From: Perlucidibaca piscinae DSM 21586
GTDB lineage: Bacteria; Pseudomonadota; Gammaproteobacteria; Pseudomonadales; Moraxellaceae
Direction of reading: 5' to 3'
Assembly: GCF_000420045.1 (NCBI RefSeq)
Contig: NZ_ATUE01000009.1
Location: forward strand, 1-64,000
DNA: 64,000 nt
Part shown: piece after piece, positions 26,166 to 36,358 of the stretch
How positions within the stretch are numbered: the first letter of the stretch is position 1
Layout of the letters: every line of letters starts with the position of its first letter
Notes under the pieces: generated by a model
The model's input: the letters and a program-made list of their open reading frames with translations, nothing else
Databases searched by the model: none
What the model was told of the DNA's origin: nothing
Made by a program: the position numbers and the translations under genes

Positions 26166-26986
26166 CGCACGCCGATTCCCTGACCCTTTACCACGACACC
26201 TATGCCTGCACCGGTCCGGCCGGAGCCGCAGCGCCGGAGCTGGTGCTGCTGCATGGCTGGGGCCTGCACTCGGTGGTCTGGGATCCGGTCGTGCCGGATT
26301 TGCTCGAGCACTTCCAGGTCACCGTCATCGACCTGCCCGGCATGGGTCGCAGCCCGCTGCCGCGTCAGGGCCTGCAGCGTGATGACCTGGTGCGGCGTCT
26401 GCTCGCGGTGGCGCCGGCTCGCGCCGTGTGGATGGGCTGGTCGCTGGGTGGCGAACTGGCGCTGGCGGTCGCCGCGCAGGCGCCCCAGCGTGTGTCGGCG
26501 CTGGCGCTGGTCGCCACCAATGCCTGCTTCCTGCAGCGCGAGGACTGGCCCTGTGCCATGCCGGCCGCGGTCTTTCGCCAGTTCAGCGAGCTTTTCGCCG
26601 AGGATGGCGACGGCACCCTGTTCCGCTTTCTCGCGCTGCAGTGCCGTGGCTCCGAGCGCATGAAGGAAGACATCCGCTTTCTGCAGGAGATCGTCTACCT
26701 GCAGGGGCTGCCTGCGCCCAGGGCGCTGCGCGAGGGGCTGGATCTGCTGGCGGCGCTGGACCTGCGCCATGAGCTTGCGACGCTGCAGCAACCGGTGCAG
26801 CTGATTCTCGGCGCCACCGACTACCTGGTGCCGGCGGCTGCCGGCGACGCCCTCAAGGCCCTGCAGCCGACGCTGTCGCTGGCGGTCATCGAGGGCAGCG
26901 GGCATGCGCCGTTCCTGGCGCAGCCGGCGCTGTTCCTGGCAGCGTTCCGTGACTTCTGTCGCGAGCGTCTGGCGCTGGCATGCTGA
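26162..26986 (+). CDS. bioH: Pimeloyl-ACP methyl ester carboxylesterase
   Basis: 274-residue alpha/beta hydrolase that frees pimeloyl-ACP from its methyl ester. The nucleophile elbow is WMGWSLGGELA, the acid is in LGATDYLVP, and the His is in GSGHAPFL; the oxyanion region is LLHGWGLHS. It starts with GTG inside the bioF stop (4-base overlap) and overlaps bioC by 7 bases, so it is clearly in the operon. Confidence 0.93.
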   Translation: MTHADSLTLYHDTYACTGPAGAAAPELVLLHGWGLHSVVWDPVVPDLLEHFQVTVIDLPGMGRSPLPRQGLQRDDLVRRLLAVAPARAVWMGWSLGGELALAVAAQAPQRVSALALVATNACFLQREDWPCAMPAAVFRQFSELFAEDGDGTLFRFLALQCRGSERMKEDIRFLQEIVYLQGLPAPRALREGLDLLAALDLRHELATLQQPVQLILGATDYLVPAAAGDALKALQPTLSLAVIEGSGHAPFLAQPALFLAAFRDFCRERLALAC

Positions 26987-27774
26987 CCATGGCCATGACC
27001 TGGCAGGCGCGCGTGCAGCGTCGCTTTGATCGTGCGGCGTCGCGCTACGACGCCTGGGCGGGTGCCCAGCAGTCCTGTGTCGACGAGCTGCTGGCGTGGC
27101 TGGCCGGGGACATCCGCTGTGCCGGGTGCTGGCTGGATCTGGGCGCCGGCACCGGTCAGCTGGGCCGCCGCCTGCTCAGCCTGCCAGACATGGAGACGGT
27201 GCTGGCACTGGACCTCAGTCCCGGCATGCTGGGCATGGCGATGCACGGCAATGCCGGCGCGGCCATACTCCCTGTCTGTGCCGATGCCCTCGCGCTGCCG
27301 CTGGCCAGCCATGCGCTGGATGGCGTGGCGAGCAGCTTTGCCCTGCACTGGACCTGTGATCCGCCGCGTGCCTTGAATGAAATCGTGCGCGTACTCAAGC
27401 CGGCAGCACCTGCCTGCCTGGCCATTCCGGTATTGGGCAGCCTGCCCGGGCGCCCGGCGGATACCACGCAGGGCTCGGCCCTGCAGCCGCTGGCAGACTG
27501 GCGCGACGCGGCGATGGCGTGCGCGGTCATCGAGAAGGAGCGGGTGGTGACCTATGCCGACCATTACCCGCAACCGGATGACTGGCTGGATGCCGTGCGC
27601 GCCATGGGCATCACCGCGCGTCATGCCGGCCCTGAAGGCCTGGGCGGACGCCAGCGCCTGGCTGAGCTGCGGGATGGTCTCGAGGCCGTCCGCGAACCTG
27701 CCGGCATTCCCTTGCGCTACACCGTCTGGCAGGTACGCCTGAGAGCGCCTGCCAGCACGAACCAGACAGGATGA
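26980..27774 (+). CDS. bioC: Malonyl-ACP O-methyltransferase
   Basis: 264-residue class I SAM methyltransferase. It starts pimelate synthesis by methylating malonyl-ACP so that fatty-acid enzymes extend it. SAM motif CWLDLGAGTGQLG, then VLALDLSPGMLGMA and the family's SFALHWTCDPPRAL. The N-terminus has RRFDRAASRYD, typical of BioC. Additional in-frame ATGs at 26989 and 26995 leave the exact start open. Confidence 0.92.
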   Translation: MLTMAMTWQARVQRRFDRAASRYDAWAGAQQSCVDELLAWLAGDIRCAGCWLDLGAGTGQLGRRLLSLPDMETVLALDLSPGMLGMAMHGNAGAAILPVCADALALPLASHALDGVASSFALHWTCDPPRALNEIVRVLKPAAPACLAIPVLGSLPGRPADTTQGSALQPLADWRDAAMACAVIEKERVVTYADHYPQPDDWLDAVRAMGITARHAGPEGLGGRQRLAELRDGLEAVREPAGIPLRYTVWQVRLRAPASTNQTG

Positions 27775-27781
27775 ACAGGGC

Positions 27782-28474
27782 ATGACCTCTGCGTATTTCA
27801 TTACCGGTACCGACACCGATGTCGGCAAGACCCTGGTGGCGACGGCTTGGTTGCAGGCGGCCAATGAACGCGGTCTGTCGACGCTGGGCCTGAAGCCGGT
27901 GGCGGCAGGGTGCGAGCGTACTGCAGAGGGATTGCGCAATGCCGATGCCCTCGCGCTGCACGCGGCCAGCAGTCTGCGCCCGCTGTATTACGAGGAGGTC
28001 AATCCGGTGGCGTTGCCGGATGCCTGCTCGCCACATCTGGCGGCGCGCCATGCCGGCCGGCGGCCAACCGTGTCGCAGGTCGTCGGCTTCTGCCGTGGCA
28101 GCCTGTCGCGCCGCGCCGGGCTCACCCTGATCGAGGGCGCAGGGGGCTGGCGGGTGCCGCTGAATGACATCGAGTTCATGTCGGCGATTGCGGTCACGCT
28201 CAAGCTGCCGGTGGTTCTGGTGGTTGGTGTTCGTCTCGGCTGCCTGAATGCGGCGTTTCTCACGGCAGAGGCCATACGCCGCGACGGACTGGAACTGGCC
28301 GGCTGGGTCGCGAATGTGCGTGATCCCGGCATGCTGGCGCTGGACGAGAACATCGCGTCGCTGGCGCAGGGCTTGAAAGCGCCGTGTCTGGGGGTTGTCC
28401 CGGTGCTGGAGTCGCCGTCACCGGCAGCCGCGGCGGCATTCTTGACCAACCTGCCCTGGGCCGCAGCGTCTTGA
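27782..28474 (+). CDS. bioD: Dethiobiotin synthetase
   Basis: 230 residues, ATP-dependent closure of the ureido ring. P-loop ITGTDTDVGKTLVATA at the N-terminus, then LKPVAAGC and the family IEGAGGWRVPLND. Last gene of the bio operon, 7 bases after bioC, with an AGGG ribosome site. No convincing terminator follows; 245 bases separate it from the next gene. Confidence 0.95.
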   Translation: MTSAYFITGTDTDVGKTLVATAWLQAANERGLSTLGLKPVAAGCERTAEGLRNADALALHAASSLRPLYYEEVNPVALPDACSPHLAARHAGRRPTVSQVVGFCRGSLSRRAGLTLIEGAGGWRVPLNDIEFMSAIAVTLKLPVVLVVGVRLGCLNAAFLTAEAIRRDGLELAGWVANVRDPGMLALDENIASLAQGLKAPCLGVVPVLESPSPAAAAAFLTNLPWAAAS

Positions 28475-28718
28475 CCGGGGCTTGTTCAGCTGTACTGTAC
28501 AAAACTCCTGTCATCATGATCTCCGGAAACCGTTACAGGGTTTTCGCAAATCGTGAACGGCCAGTCACAAACCAGAGTGTGTTGCTGTTCAGATTTTGAC
28601 TAAACTCGAGCACTTCTGTCGGAGCCCGTCGCGTGACTGTCGTGATGTCCGGACTCCCTCAGTCAGACGGAACATACATTCCGGGCATAGCCCGGACACT
28701 TACCAGAGGTTTGACAAC
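28475..28718. other. Intergenic stretch between bioD and the first acyl-CoA dehydrogenase
   Basis: 244 bases with no gene I can support. It contains a short repeat around TGTACTGTACA (about 28491) and AT-richer sequence that probably holds the dehydrogenase promoter and an operator, but no consensus -35/-10 pair was clear. Confidence 0.4.
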
Positions 28719-30506
<1,788 letters not shown>

Positions 30507-30530
30507 TCCGACTGAGGTGACACGGACCGG

Positions 30531-30553
30531 AGCCCGCGCATGCGGGCTTCTGT
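30531..30553 (+). terminator. Weak hairpin between the two dehydrogenase genes
   Basis: 7-bp stem (30531-30537 with 30542-30548), loop GCAT, followed by only a few T residues; may allow partial read-through into the second gene. Confidence 0.45.
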
Positions 30554-30628
30554 CCGTCTGCGACATTCCGTTTTCGCCGGTTTCCACGGCTTGACCCGGC
30601 GGCAGTGACCGCCCCAGAGAGAATCGAC

Positions 30629-32404
30629 ATGCCCGTCTTCAAGGCTCCCCTGCGCGACATGCGCTTCATCCTCGACGAAGTCTTCCAGGCCAGCGACATC
30701 TGGTCGCGTCTGCCAGCCCTGGCGGATGTGGATCGCGACACCGTCGATGCCATCCTCGAGGAAGCCGCCAAGTTCAACGAGAACGTGGTGTTCCCGATCA
30801 ACCGCTCCGGCGACGAGGAAGGTGCCCAGTTCAACAACGGCGTGGTGACCACGCCCGCCGGCTTCAAGGAAGCCTTTGCCCAGTATGGCGAAGGTGGCTG
30901 GATCGGTCTTGGTGCCGATCCGCGCTGGGGTGGCCAGGGCATGCCCAAGATGGTCACGGTGATGACGGAAGAGATCCTGTTCGCGGCCAACCCCTCGTTC
31001 GCGCTCTACCCGCTGCTCGGCATTGGTGCTGCCCTGGCCATGTCGCAGCACGCCAGCACCGAACTCAACGAGCGCTACCTGCCCAAGATCTACTCGGGCG
31101 AATGGGCTGGCACCATGTGTCTGACCGAGCCGCATTGCGGCACCGACCTCGGCATCATGAAGACCCGCGCCGTGCCGCAGGCGGACGGCAGCTTCCAGAT
31201 CACCGGGACCAAGATCTTCATCACCGGCGGCGAGCACGACCTGACCAGCAACATCGTTCACCTGGTGCTTGCCAAGCTGCCGGATGCGCCGGCCGGATCC
31301 AAGGGCATCTCGCTGTTCGTGGTGCCCAAGTTCCTCGTCAACGAGGACGGCTCGCTGGGTGCCCGCAATGCCGTGTCTGCCGGCAACATCGAGCACAAGA
31401 TGGGCATCAAGGGCTCGGCCACCTGCGTGATGAACTTCGATGGCGCCACCGGCTGGCTGGTCGGTGAGGTCAACAAGGGCCTGGCCGCCATGTTCGTGAT
31501 GATGAACTACGAGCGTCTGTCCATGGGCCTGCAGGGCATCGGTGCCTCGGAAGTGGCCTACCAGAATGCCGCCGCCTATGCCAAGGACCGCATCCAGGGC
31601 CGCTCCGCCCAGGGACCGCAGCAGCCCGAGAAGGCCGCAGACAGCATCCTCGTGCACGCCGACGTGCGACGCATGCTGCTCAAGGTTCGTGCCCACAACG
31701 AGGCCGGCCGCTGTTTCGCCATGTATGTCTCCAAGTACCTTGACCTCTCGAAGTACAGCGAGAATGACGCCGAGCGCGTCGCTGCCAATGACATCGTCGC
31801 CCTGATGACCCCGGTCGCCAAGGCCTTCCTCACGGATCGTGCCTTTGACGCATGCGTCGAGGCCCAGCAGGTGTTCGGCGGCCATGGCTACGTGCGCGAG
31901 TGGGGCATGGAACAGCTCGTACGTGATACCCGTATCGCACAGATCTATGAAGGTGCCAACGGCATCCAGGCGCTTGATCTCGTTGCGCGCAAGCTGGCGG
32001 CCAACGGCGGGCGCTTCATCGAGACCTATCTCGCCGAGGTGCGTGCGCTGATTGCCGAGGCAGCCGGAAATCCTGCCCTCGCAGGCTTCGCGCAGGCCAC
32101 GGCCGCGGCTGCCGATGCGATTGCCGATGCAACCGCGTGGATCCTGTCGGTGGTGCGTGAGCGTCCCAACGAGCTCAGCGGCAGCTCGGTGGACTTCCTG
32201 CATGCCTTCGGTCTGCTCTGCTACGCGCACATGTGGCTGCTCATGGCCCGTGCCGCGGCCGCCGGTGACACGCCGTTCCACGCCGACAAGCTCGCCGTGG
32301 CGCGCTTCTTCTTCGGTCGCACGCTGCCTGAGCTGCACAGCCGGGTTGCCGCCGTGAAGGCAGGTTCAGACGACATCATGGCACTGGATGCCGCGAGCTT
32401 CTGA
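30629..32404 (+). CDS. Acyl-CoA dehydrogenase, paralogue of the preceding gene
   Basis: 591 residues, same domain order as its neighbour: PLRDMRFILDEVF at the N-terminus, CLTEPHCGTDLGIM, ITGTKIFITGGEHDL, QIYEGANGIQALDLVARKL with the base Glu, and the extra C-terminal domain. The two proteins are clearly paralogous and likely differ in acyl-chain preference. Start at 30629 follows an AGAGAG site; an in-frame GTG 24 bases earlier is less likely. Strong terminator downstream. Confidence 0.92.
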   Translation: MPVFKAPLRDMRFILDEVFQASDIWSRLPALADVDRDTVDAILEEAAKFNENVVFPINRSGDEEGAQFNNGVVTTPAGFKEAFAQYGEGGWIGLGADPRWGGQGMPKMVTVMTEEILFAANPSFALYPLLGIGAALAMSQHASTELNERYLPKIYSGEWAGTMCLTEPHCGTDLGIMKTRAVPQADGSFQITGTKIFITGGEHDLTSNIVHLVLAKLPDAPAGSKGISLFVVPKFLVNEDGSLGARNAVSAGNIEHKMGIKGSATCVMNFDGATGWLVGEVNKGLAAMFVMMNYERLSMGLQGIGASEVAYQNAAAYAKDRIQGRSAQGPQQPEKAADSILVHADVRRMLLKVRAHNEAGRCFAMYVSKYLDLSKYSENDAERVAANDIVALMTPVAKAFLTDRAFDACVEAQQVFGGHGYVREWGMEQLVRDTRIAQIYEGANGIQALDLVARKLAANGGRFIETYLAEVRALIAEAAGNPALAGFAQATAAAADAIADATAWILSVVRERPNELSGSSVDFLHAFGLLCYAHMWLLMARAAAAGDTPFHADKLAVARFFFGRTLPELHSRVAAVKAGSDDIMALDAASF

Positions 32405-32427
32405 GCGCCTCGCTGAATGGTCAGGAA

Positions 32428-32450
32428 AGAGCCCCGCAAGGGGCTTTTTC
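32428..32450 (+). terminator. Terminator after the second acyl-CoA dehydrogenase
   Basis: 6-bp GC core stem (32430-32435 with 32440-32445), loop GCAA, then a T run. Confidence 0.8.
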
Positions 32451-32554
32451 TTGACAAAATCCTGACAACCAACCGACAGAACTCACTCGACGCCGGCGCC
32501 GCAGTTGTGCAAGCCTGAAACCGTGTGCTCGTGCACCCGTGTCGGAGGGCTGTC

Positions 32555-33502
32555 ATGACTGGCTGGCTGGCTGGAACTGTCCGTGCGATTCCTTTGTGTC
32601 TGGCGGCTGTCGGCGCGCACGCTGCGGCAGAGCCGCCCTGCATCGAGCGGGATGCCAAGGGCGATTTCCTCGGCTGGGCCGACTACCCGCACTGTCTGGT
32701 CGACCTGCACTCGCAATCCACCGTGCGCTGGCTGGATGACTGGTTCGGTCATCCGGACGTCGAGGACCAGGCCAAGGTGTCGATGCGGGCCATCACCGAG
32801 CTGGTGATCGACGAGGAGGGCGAGCTCACCCCGGCCTTGCGTGTGCGTGCCAAGGTCAGGTTGCCGAGAATCAGCAAGCGCCTGTCGCTGGTGTTCGAGG
32901 ACGAATCCCAGGAGTCCAGCCGCGAGCAGGGCATTCCCACTGTCAACGAGTCGGCGCTGGCCTTGCGCTGGCTGGCCTACAACCTTGATCGCCTGCAGAT
33001 CGAGACCGATGCCGGGGTGCGCTCCGGTCCTGACCTGTTCGTGCGCGCGCGCTTCCGCAAGACCTGGTCGCTGGGCGAGCACGATGCCATCCGCTTTTCG
33101 CAGAGCGCGCGCTACAGCGTCGACGAGCGTCTGCGCGCGATCAACGAGATCGACTACACCCATGCCTTCAGCGCAAAGCGTGCCGGTACCCTGTATCACA
33201 ACCTCGATCACCAGGAAGAGGACAGCGACCAGGGGCTGTTCTGGTCTCGTGGCGGCCTGATCAGCCAGACGCTCAGCCATCATGCGGCGGTGTCGGCCGG
33301 TCTCGGGCAGGAAGGGGTTACCAAGCCGGAGTGGCAGACCGAAAGCCGCTCCCTGTGGCTGCGCTACCGTCAGCGCATCTGGCGCGACTGGCTGTTCTAC
33401 GAGGTTGAGCCCCGACTGACGCAGACGCGGGCGCGCGACTGGGATACATTACCCGCTATTGCACTGCGTCTCGAAGTACACTTCGGTTCTCAACGCCCGT
33501 GA
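32555..33502 (+). CDS. Exported protein of unknown function
   Basis: 315 residues with a signal peptide (about 1-24, cleavage near AHAAAE). The body alternates short hydrophobic and charged strands (RVRAKVRLPRISKRLSLVFED, LFVRARFRKTWSLG, WLRYRQRIWRDWLFYEVEPRLT), which suggests a beta-rich, possibly outer-membrane-associated fold, though the C-terminus does not end in an aromatic residue. I do not recognise a family with confidence. CGGAGGG lies 7 bases before the start. It is followed 45 bases later by another unassigned gene on the same strand. Confidence 0.65.
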   Translation: MTGWLAGTVRAIPLCLAAVGAHAAAEPPCIERDAKGDFLGWADYPHCLVDLHSQSTVRWLDDWFGHPDVEDQAKVSMRAITELVIDEEGELTPALRVRAKVRLPRISKRLSLVFEDESQESSREQGIPTVNESALALRWLAYNLDRLQIETDAGVRSGPDLFVRARFRKTWSLGEHDAIRFSQSARYSVDERLRAINEIDYTHAFSAKRAGTLYHNLDHQEEDSDQGLFWSRGGLISQTLSHHAAVSAGLGQEGVTKPEWQTESRSLWLRYRQRIWRDWLFYEVEPRLTQTRARDWDTLPAIALRLEVHFGSQRP

Positions 33503-33547
33503 TGCCGGCTCCTGATCGAGCCGGCTGCCGTTTCTGCTGGTTGGATT

Positions 33548-34558
33548 ATGACTTCTGCTGCCTTCATTCCGCGCGAGCCGGTGCTGACCGGCGGCTTCGA
33601 TCAGTACGTCCGCTGGGGTCTTGACCCGCACAGCGGGCAGGCCTTCTGGCTGCGTCAGCAGACCTGCAGTCGCGTGCTGGGCCAGCCGCAAACCATGGAA
33701 GTGACCCTGGCCACCTTCCAGCGCAATGGTCGTCGCAGCGAGCTGGTGCATGACAGCGAGCGCCTGTCTCGCCTGCATCGCCGTCAGTGGCGCCAGCACG
33801 GACAGTGGGATGTGCTGCAGCACAACTGGAGCAGTGGCAGCTACCTGGCCGAGCGCGAGCAGCAGGTGCAAAGCCGGCTGTTCACGCCGGAGGGACTGGG
33901 CAATTGTCGTCTGCAGTCGCTGTCGGCGGCAGAGGCACCGCATCTGCTCGACTGGCCTCTGGGCAGCGTGCACTGGCAGCCCATGAGCTGGCGTGGCGAG
34001 GCTGCCGCCCAGGCGCTGGGCGTTTCCGGCAGCTTCCAGGGCGGCACCTGGCAGGCCTGGGGGCGCATGACCACGCCAGGCATGGCCTGGGTGCAGGCCG
34101 TGCACTTCACGGACCGTCCCGGTGTCAGCTTTCTCGGCATCGGTCAGACCCTGGCGGCGCAATGGCAGCAGTCCGAGCCGCTCTCGTTGAGCGTCGCCAC
34201 GCTGCAGCTGGAAGAGGAGGTGATCCAGTTCGATCGCTGGTGGCCGGGCCCCACCGTCGATGCCCCGCGTCTCGACAACTATCGCTGGATGGCCACGCTG
34301 GTGAATGCGCGCTACCGCCTTCAGGTTCTTTGCGATGGCGGAAACTCCCGTCTGCAGCCCTGGCTGGCCATGAACGACGCGGTACCCGGTGGTGGTCTCC
34401 GGGTGCTCAAGATGACTCCGTTCGCCAGTCTCAAGCTGCGCCTGTTCGCGCGTGGCAGCGACATTCCCCTGCGTGAGCTGGTGGCGCCACATTGTCTGCT
34501 GATGACGGCGTTGCCGGGCAATGACATCAACCCCGACGGGCCGCGCGCCATCGCCTGA
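33548..34558 (+). CDS. Unassigned Trp-rich beta-structured protein
   Basis: 336 residues, no signal peptide, unusually rich in Trp (WDVLQHNWSSGSYL, VHWQPMSWRGEA, FDRWWPGP). The pattern of repeated short strands with Trp/Gly is reminiscent of lipocalin-like CrtC/DUF2804-type hydratase folds, but no signature was identified and this is a guess. It ends 1 base before the convergent sensor gene. Possibly cotranscribed with the exported protein upstream. Confidence 0.6.
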   Translation: MTSAAFIPREPVLTGGFDQYVRWGLDPHSGQAFWLRQQTCSRVLGQPQTMEVTLATFQRNGRRSELVHDSERLSRLHRRQWRQHGQWDVLQHNWSSGSYLAEREQQVQSRLFTPEGLGNCRLQSLSAAEAPHLLDWPLGSVHWQPMSWRGEAAAQALGVSGSFQGGTWQAWGRMTTPGMAWVQAVHFTDRPGVSFLGIGQTLAAQWQQSEPLSLSVATLQLEEEVIQFDRWWPGPTVDAPRLDNYRWMATLVNARYRLQVLCDGGNSRLQPWLAMNDAVPGGGLRVLKMTPFASLKLRLFARGSDIPLRELVAPHCLLMTALPGNDINPDGPRAIA

Positions 34559-34559
34559 G

Positions 34560-36284
34560 TCAGCGCTTGGCGGCGCGTGTGGCGGAACCTGTCCAGGTCA
34601 GGATGGCGTTGCGCAGCGTGCGCATGTCCACCGGCTTGGCAATGAAGTCATTCATCCCGGCATCCAGCGCCTGGGCCCGCTGCTCGTCCGAGACGTGTGC
34701 GGTCACGGCGAGAATGGGCAGCGGCCGCCGGTGCAGCTCGCGCTCGCGCTGACGCCAGACTTGGGTGGTGGACAGCCCGTCGAGCTCGGGCAGGTCGCAG
34801 TCCATCAGCACCATGTCCAGCGCCTCATGCTCCATCAGCGACAAGGCAATCATGCCGTTCTCGGCGGTCAGCGTGTCTATGCCCTGCTTGCGCAGCAGGC
34901 CGACAATGACCTGACGCACCCAGGGGTTGTCCTCCACCAGCAGGATGCGCAAGGGCAGGCGCAGGCTCTGGCTGTCGATATCGGGAACATCCGTCCGGAT
35001 GCGGACCTCCTCGTCTGCCGGCTGACGCACCGCAGGGGGCTCGATGGTCGCTGCCGGGGCGCTGACCCGGGTGTCAGTGCGTGACAGTGCCAGCAGCAGC
35101 AGGCAGCTGTGCAGCAGGTGGAACGGCAGCAGCCACTGATAAGGCTCGAAGGGAATCAGCAGCTGTCCGGTCAGCGACAGCGTCAGGGCATTGCGCGACA
35201 CCAGCAGCAGGGCACTGGCCCAGAAGATCAGGTTGATGCCCTGTCCGGACTGACGTATGGCCGGAATGCAGGCCATGGCCATGACGATGCCGGGTAGCAT
35301 GGAGACCAGCGTGAGCAGCGCCAGCGCATGCTGACGCTCCAGCACGACGCTGAGCATGAGGGCGATGGCCAGCGCAGCCTGGGTCAGCAGCAGGGCGTGA
35401 TGCCAGAACGCCGTCAGCAGCTTGCGCTCGCTGAGCAAGGTCAGCACGAACCAGACGATGCTCATCTGCAGCAGCATCATGCACAGCTGCATGAGGCCGT
35501 GCTGAATGGTTGGAATGTCCAGCCACCAGGTGCTGGGCACGCCTCGATCGGTGAGCGCGCTGATCACCACCAGCAGCTGGATCAGGGTGAAGCTGGCGAG
35601 CAGGCTCCTGGAGTGCCGGCCGCCGTTGAGCAGCAGCAATGCGGCCGCCAGCGCCAGCGTCATGCCCAGGGCCATGCCATGCCAGCTTGACTGCCGCTGT
35701 GCCGCACTCAGGCTGGCCATTGGCGTCGACAGGGTGACGGCGGTATTGAGGGCATAGTCCGACTTGAGCTGGAACAGCAGTTCGGAGTCCCCCGGCGGGA
35801 TGTGTACCCGGAAGGCATAGCCCAGGTGGTCGGGATCGCCGTTGCGGCCCTGATTGCTGGTGCCGGCCTTGCGCCACTGCCAGTTTCCATCGGCGTTGCG
35901 CGCATAGAGGCCGATCTGCCCGAGGGTGGCGCGGCTGAACTCCAGCAGACGTTCTTCTGCCTTGCCGGGGTTGTGCAGACGAAGGCGGAACCACCAGGTC
36001 TGGCCGCTGAAGCCGAGGTTGATGCGGTCGGTAAGGTGGGGCTGCCAGAGTGTTCGGGTATCCGGGGTGTTTCTGCCCAGCAGCTCCGAGGGCATCAGGT
36101 CCTCATCCAGCGTGGCAAAGTGGTCGAGCCAGCGCCCGAGCGCCACGCGTTCCGCATCGGCAGACAGCACCAGACGCTTTTCCGCCGCCGGCAGCGAGCT
36201 GCTGGCGAGCAGCATCAGACCGAACAGTGCAAGCCAGGTCAGGCATGAGGTCAGGCGTGAGGACAAGGCGGACTGGTTTGTCAT
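34560..36284 (-). CDS. 7TM-DISM receptor fused directly to a receiver domain
   Basis: 574 residues. Signal peptide (about 1-34), a periplasmic DISM extracellular sensor domain (WWFRLRLHNPGKAEERLLEF), seven membrane helices from about 200 to 405, a short linker, then a CheY-like receiver from about 444: RILLVEDNPWVRQ, phospho-Asp in VLMDCDLPELDG, conserved Thr in AVTAH and Lys in FIAKPV. There is no histidine kinase HisKA/HATPase domain between membrane and receiver, which is the usual DISM layout. It probably receives phosphate from a separate kinase or phosphotransfer protein. Monocistronic. Confidence 0.85.
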   Translation of the reverse strand: MTNQSALSSRLTSCLTWLALFGLMLLASSSLPAAEKRLVLSADAERVALGRWLDHFATLDEDLMPSELLGRNTPDTRTLWQPHLTDRINLGFSGQTWWFRLRLHNPGKAEERLLEFSRATLGQIGLYARNADGNWQWRKAGTSNQGRNGDPDHLGYAFRVHIPPGDSELLFQLKSDYALNTAVTLSTPMASLSAAQRQSSWHGMALGMTLALAAALLLLNGGRHSRSLLASFTLIQLLVVISALTDRGVPSTWWLDIPTIQHGLMQLCMMLLQMSIVWFVLTLLSERKLLTAFWHHALLLTQAALAIALMLSVVLERQHALALLTLVSMLPGIVMAMACIPAIRQSGQGINLIFWASALLLVSRNALTLSLTGQLLIPFEPYQWLLPFHLLHSCLLLLALSRTDTRVSAPAATIEPPAVRQPADEEVRIRTDVPDIDSQSLRLPLRILLVEDNPWVRQVIVGLLRKQGIDTLTAENGMIALSLMEHEALDMVLMDCDLPELDGLSTTQVWRQRERELHRRPLPILAVTAHVSDEQRAQALDAGMNDFIAKPVDMRTLRNAILTWTGSATRAAKR

Positions 36285-36323
36285 GTCGGAAGACTACACC
36301 AGGCCGGCAGGGAAGGGCAGCTG

Positions 36324-36350
36324 CCCGGCCCCGAGTCGCTCGGGGCCGGG
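36324..36350 (-). terminator. GC hairpin after maeB
   Basis: Perfect 12-bp stem (36324-36335 with 36339-36350), loop TCG. No T run on the minus strand, so termination may be incomplete or Rho-assisted. Confidence 0.5.
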
Positions 36351-36358
36351 ATGGCGGG

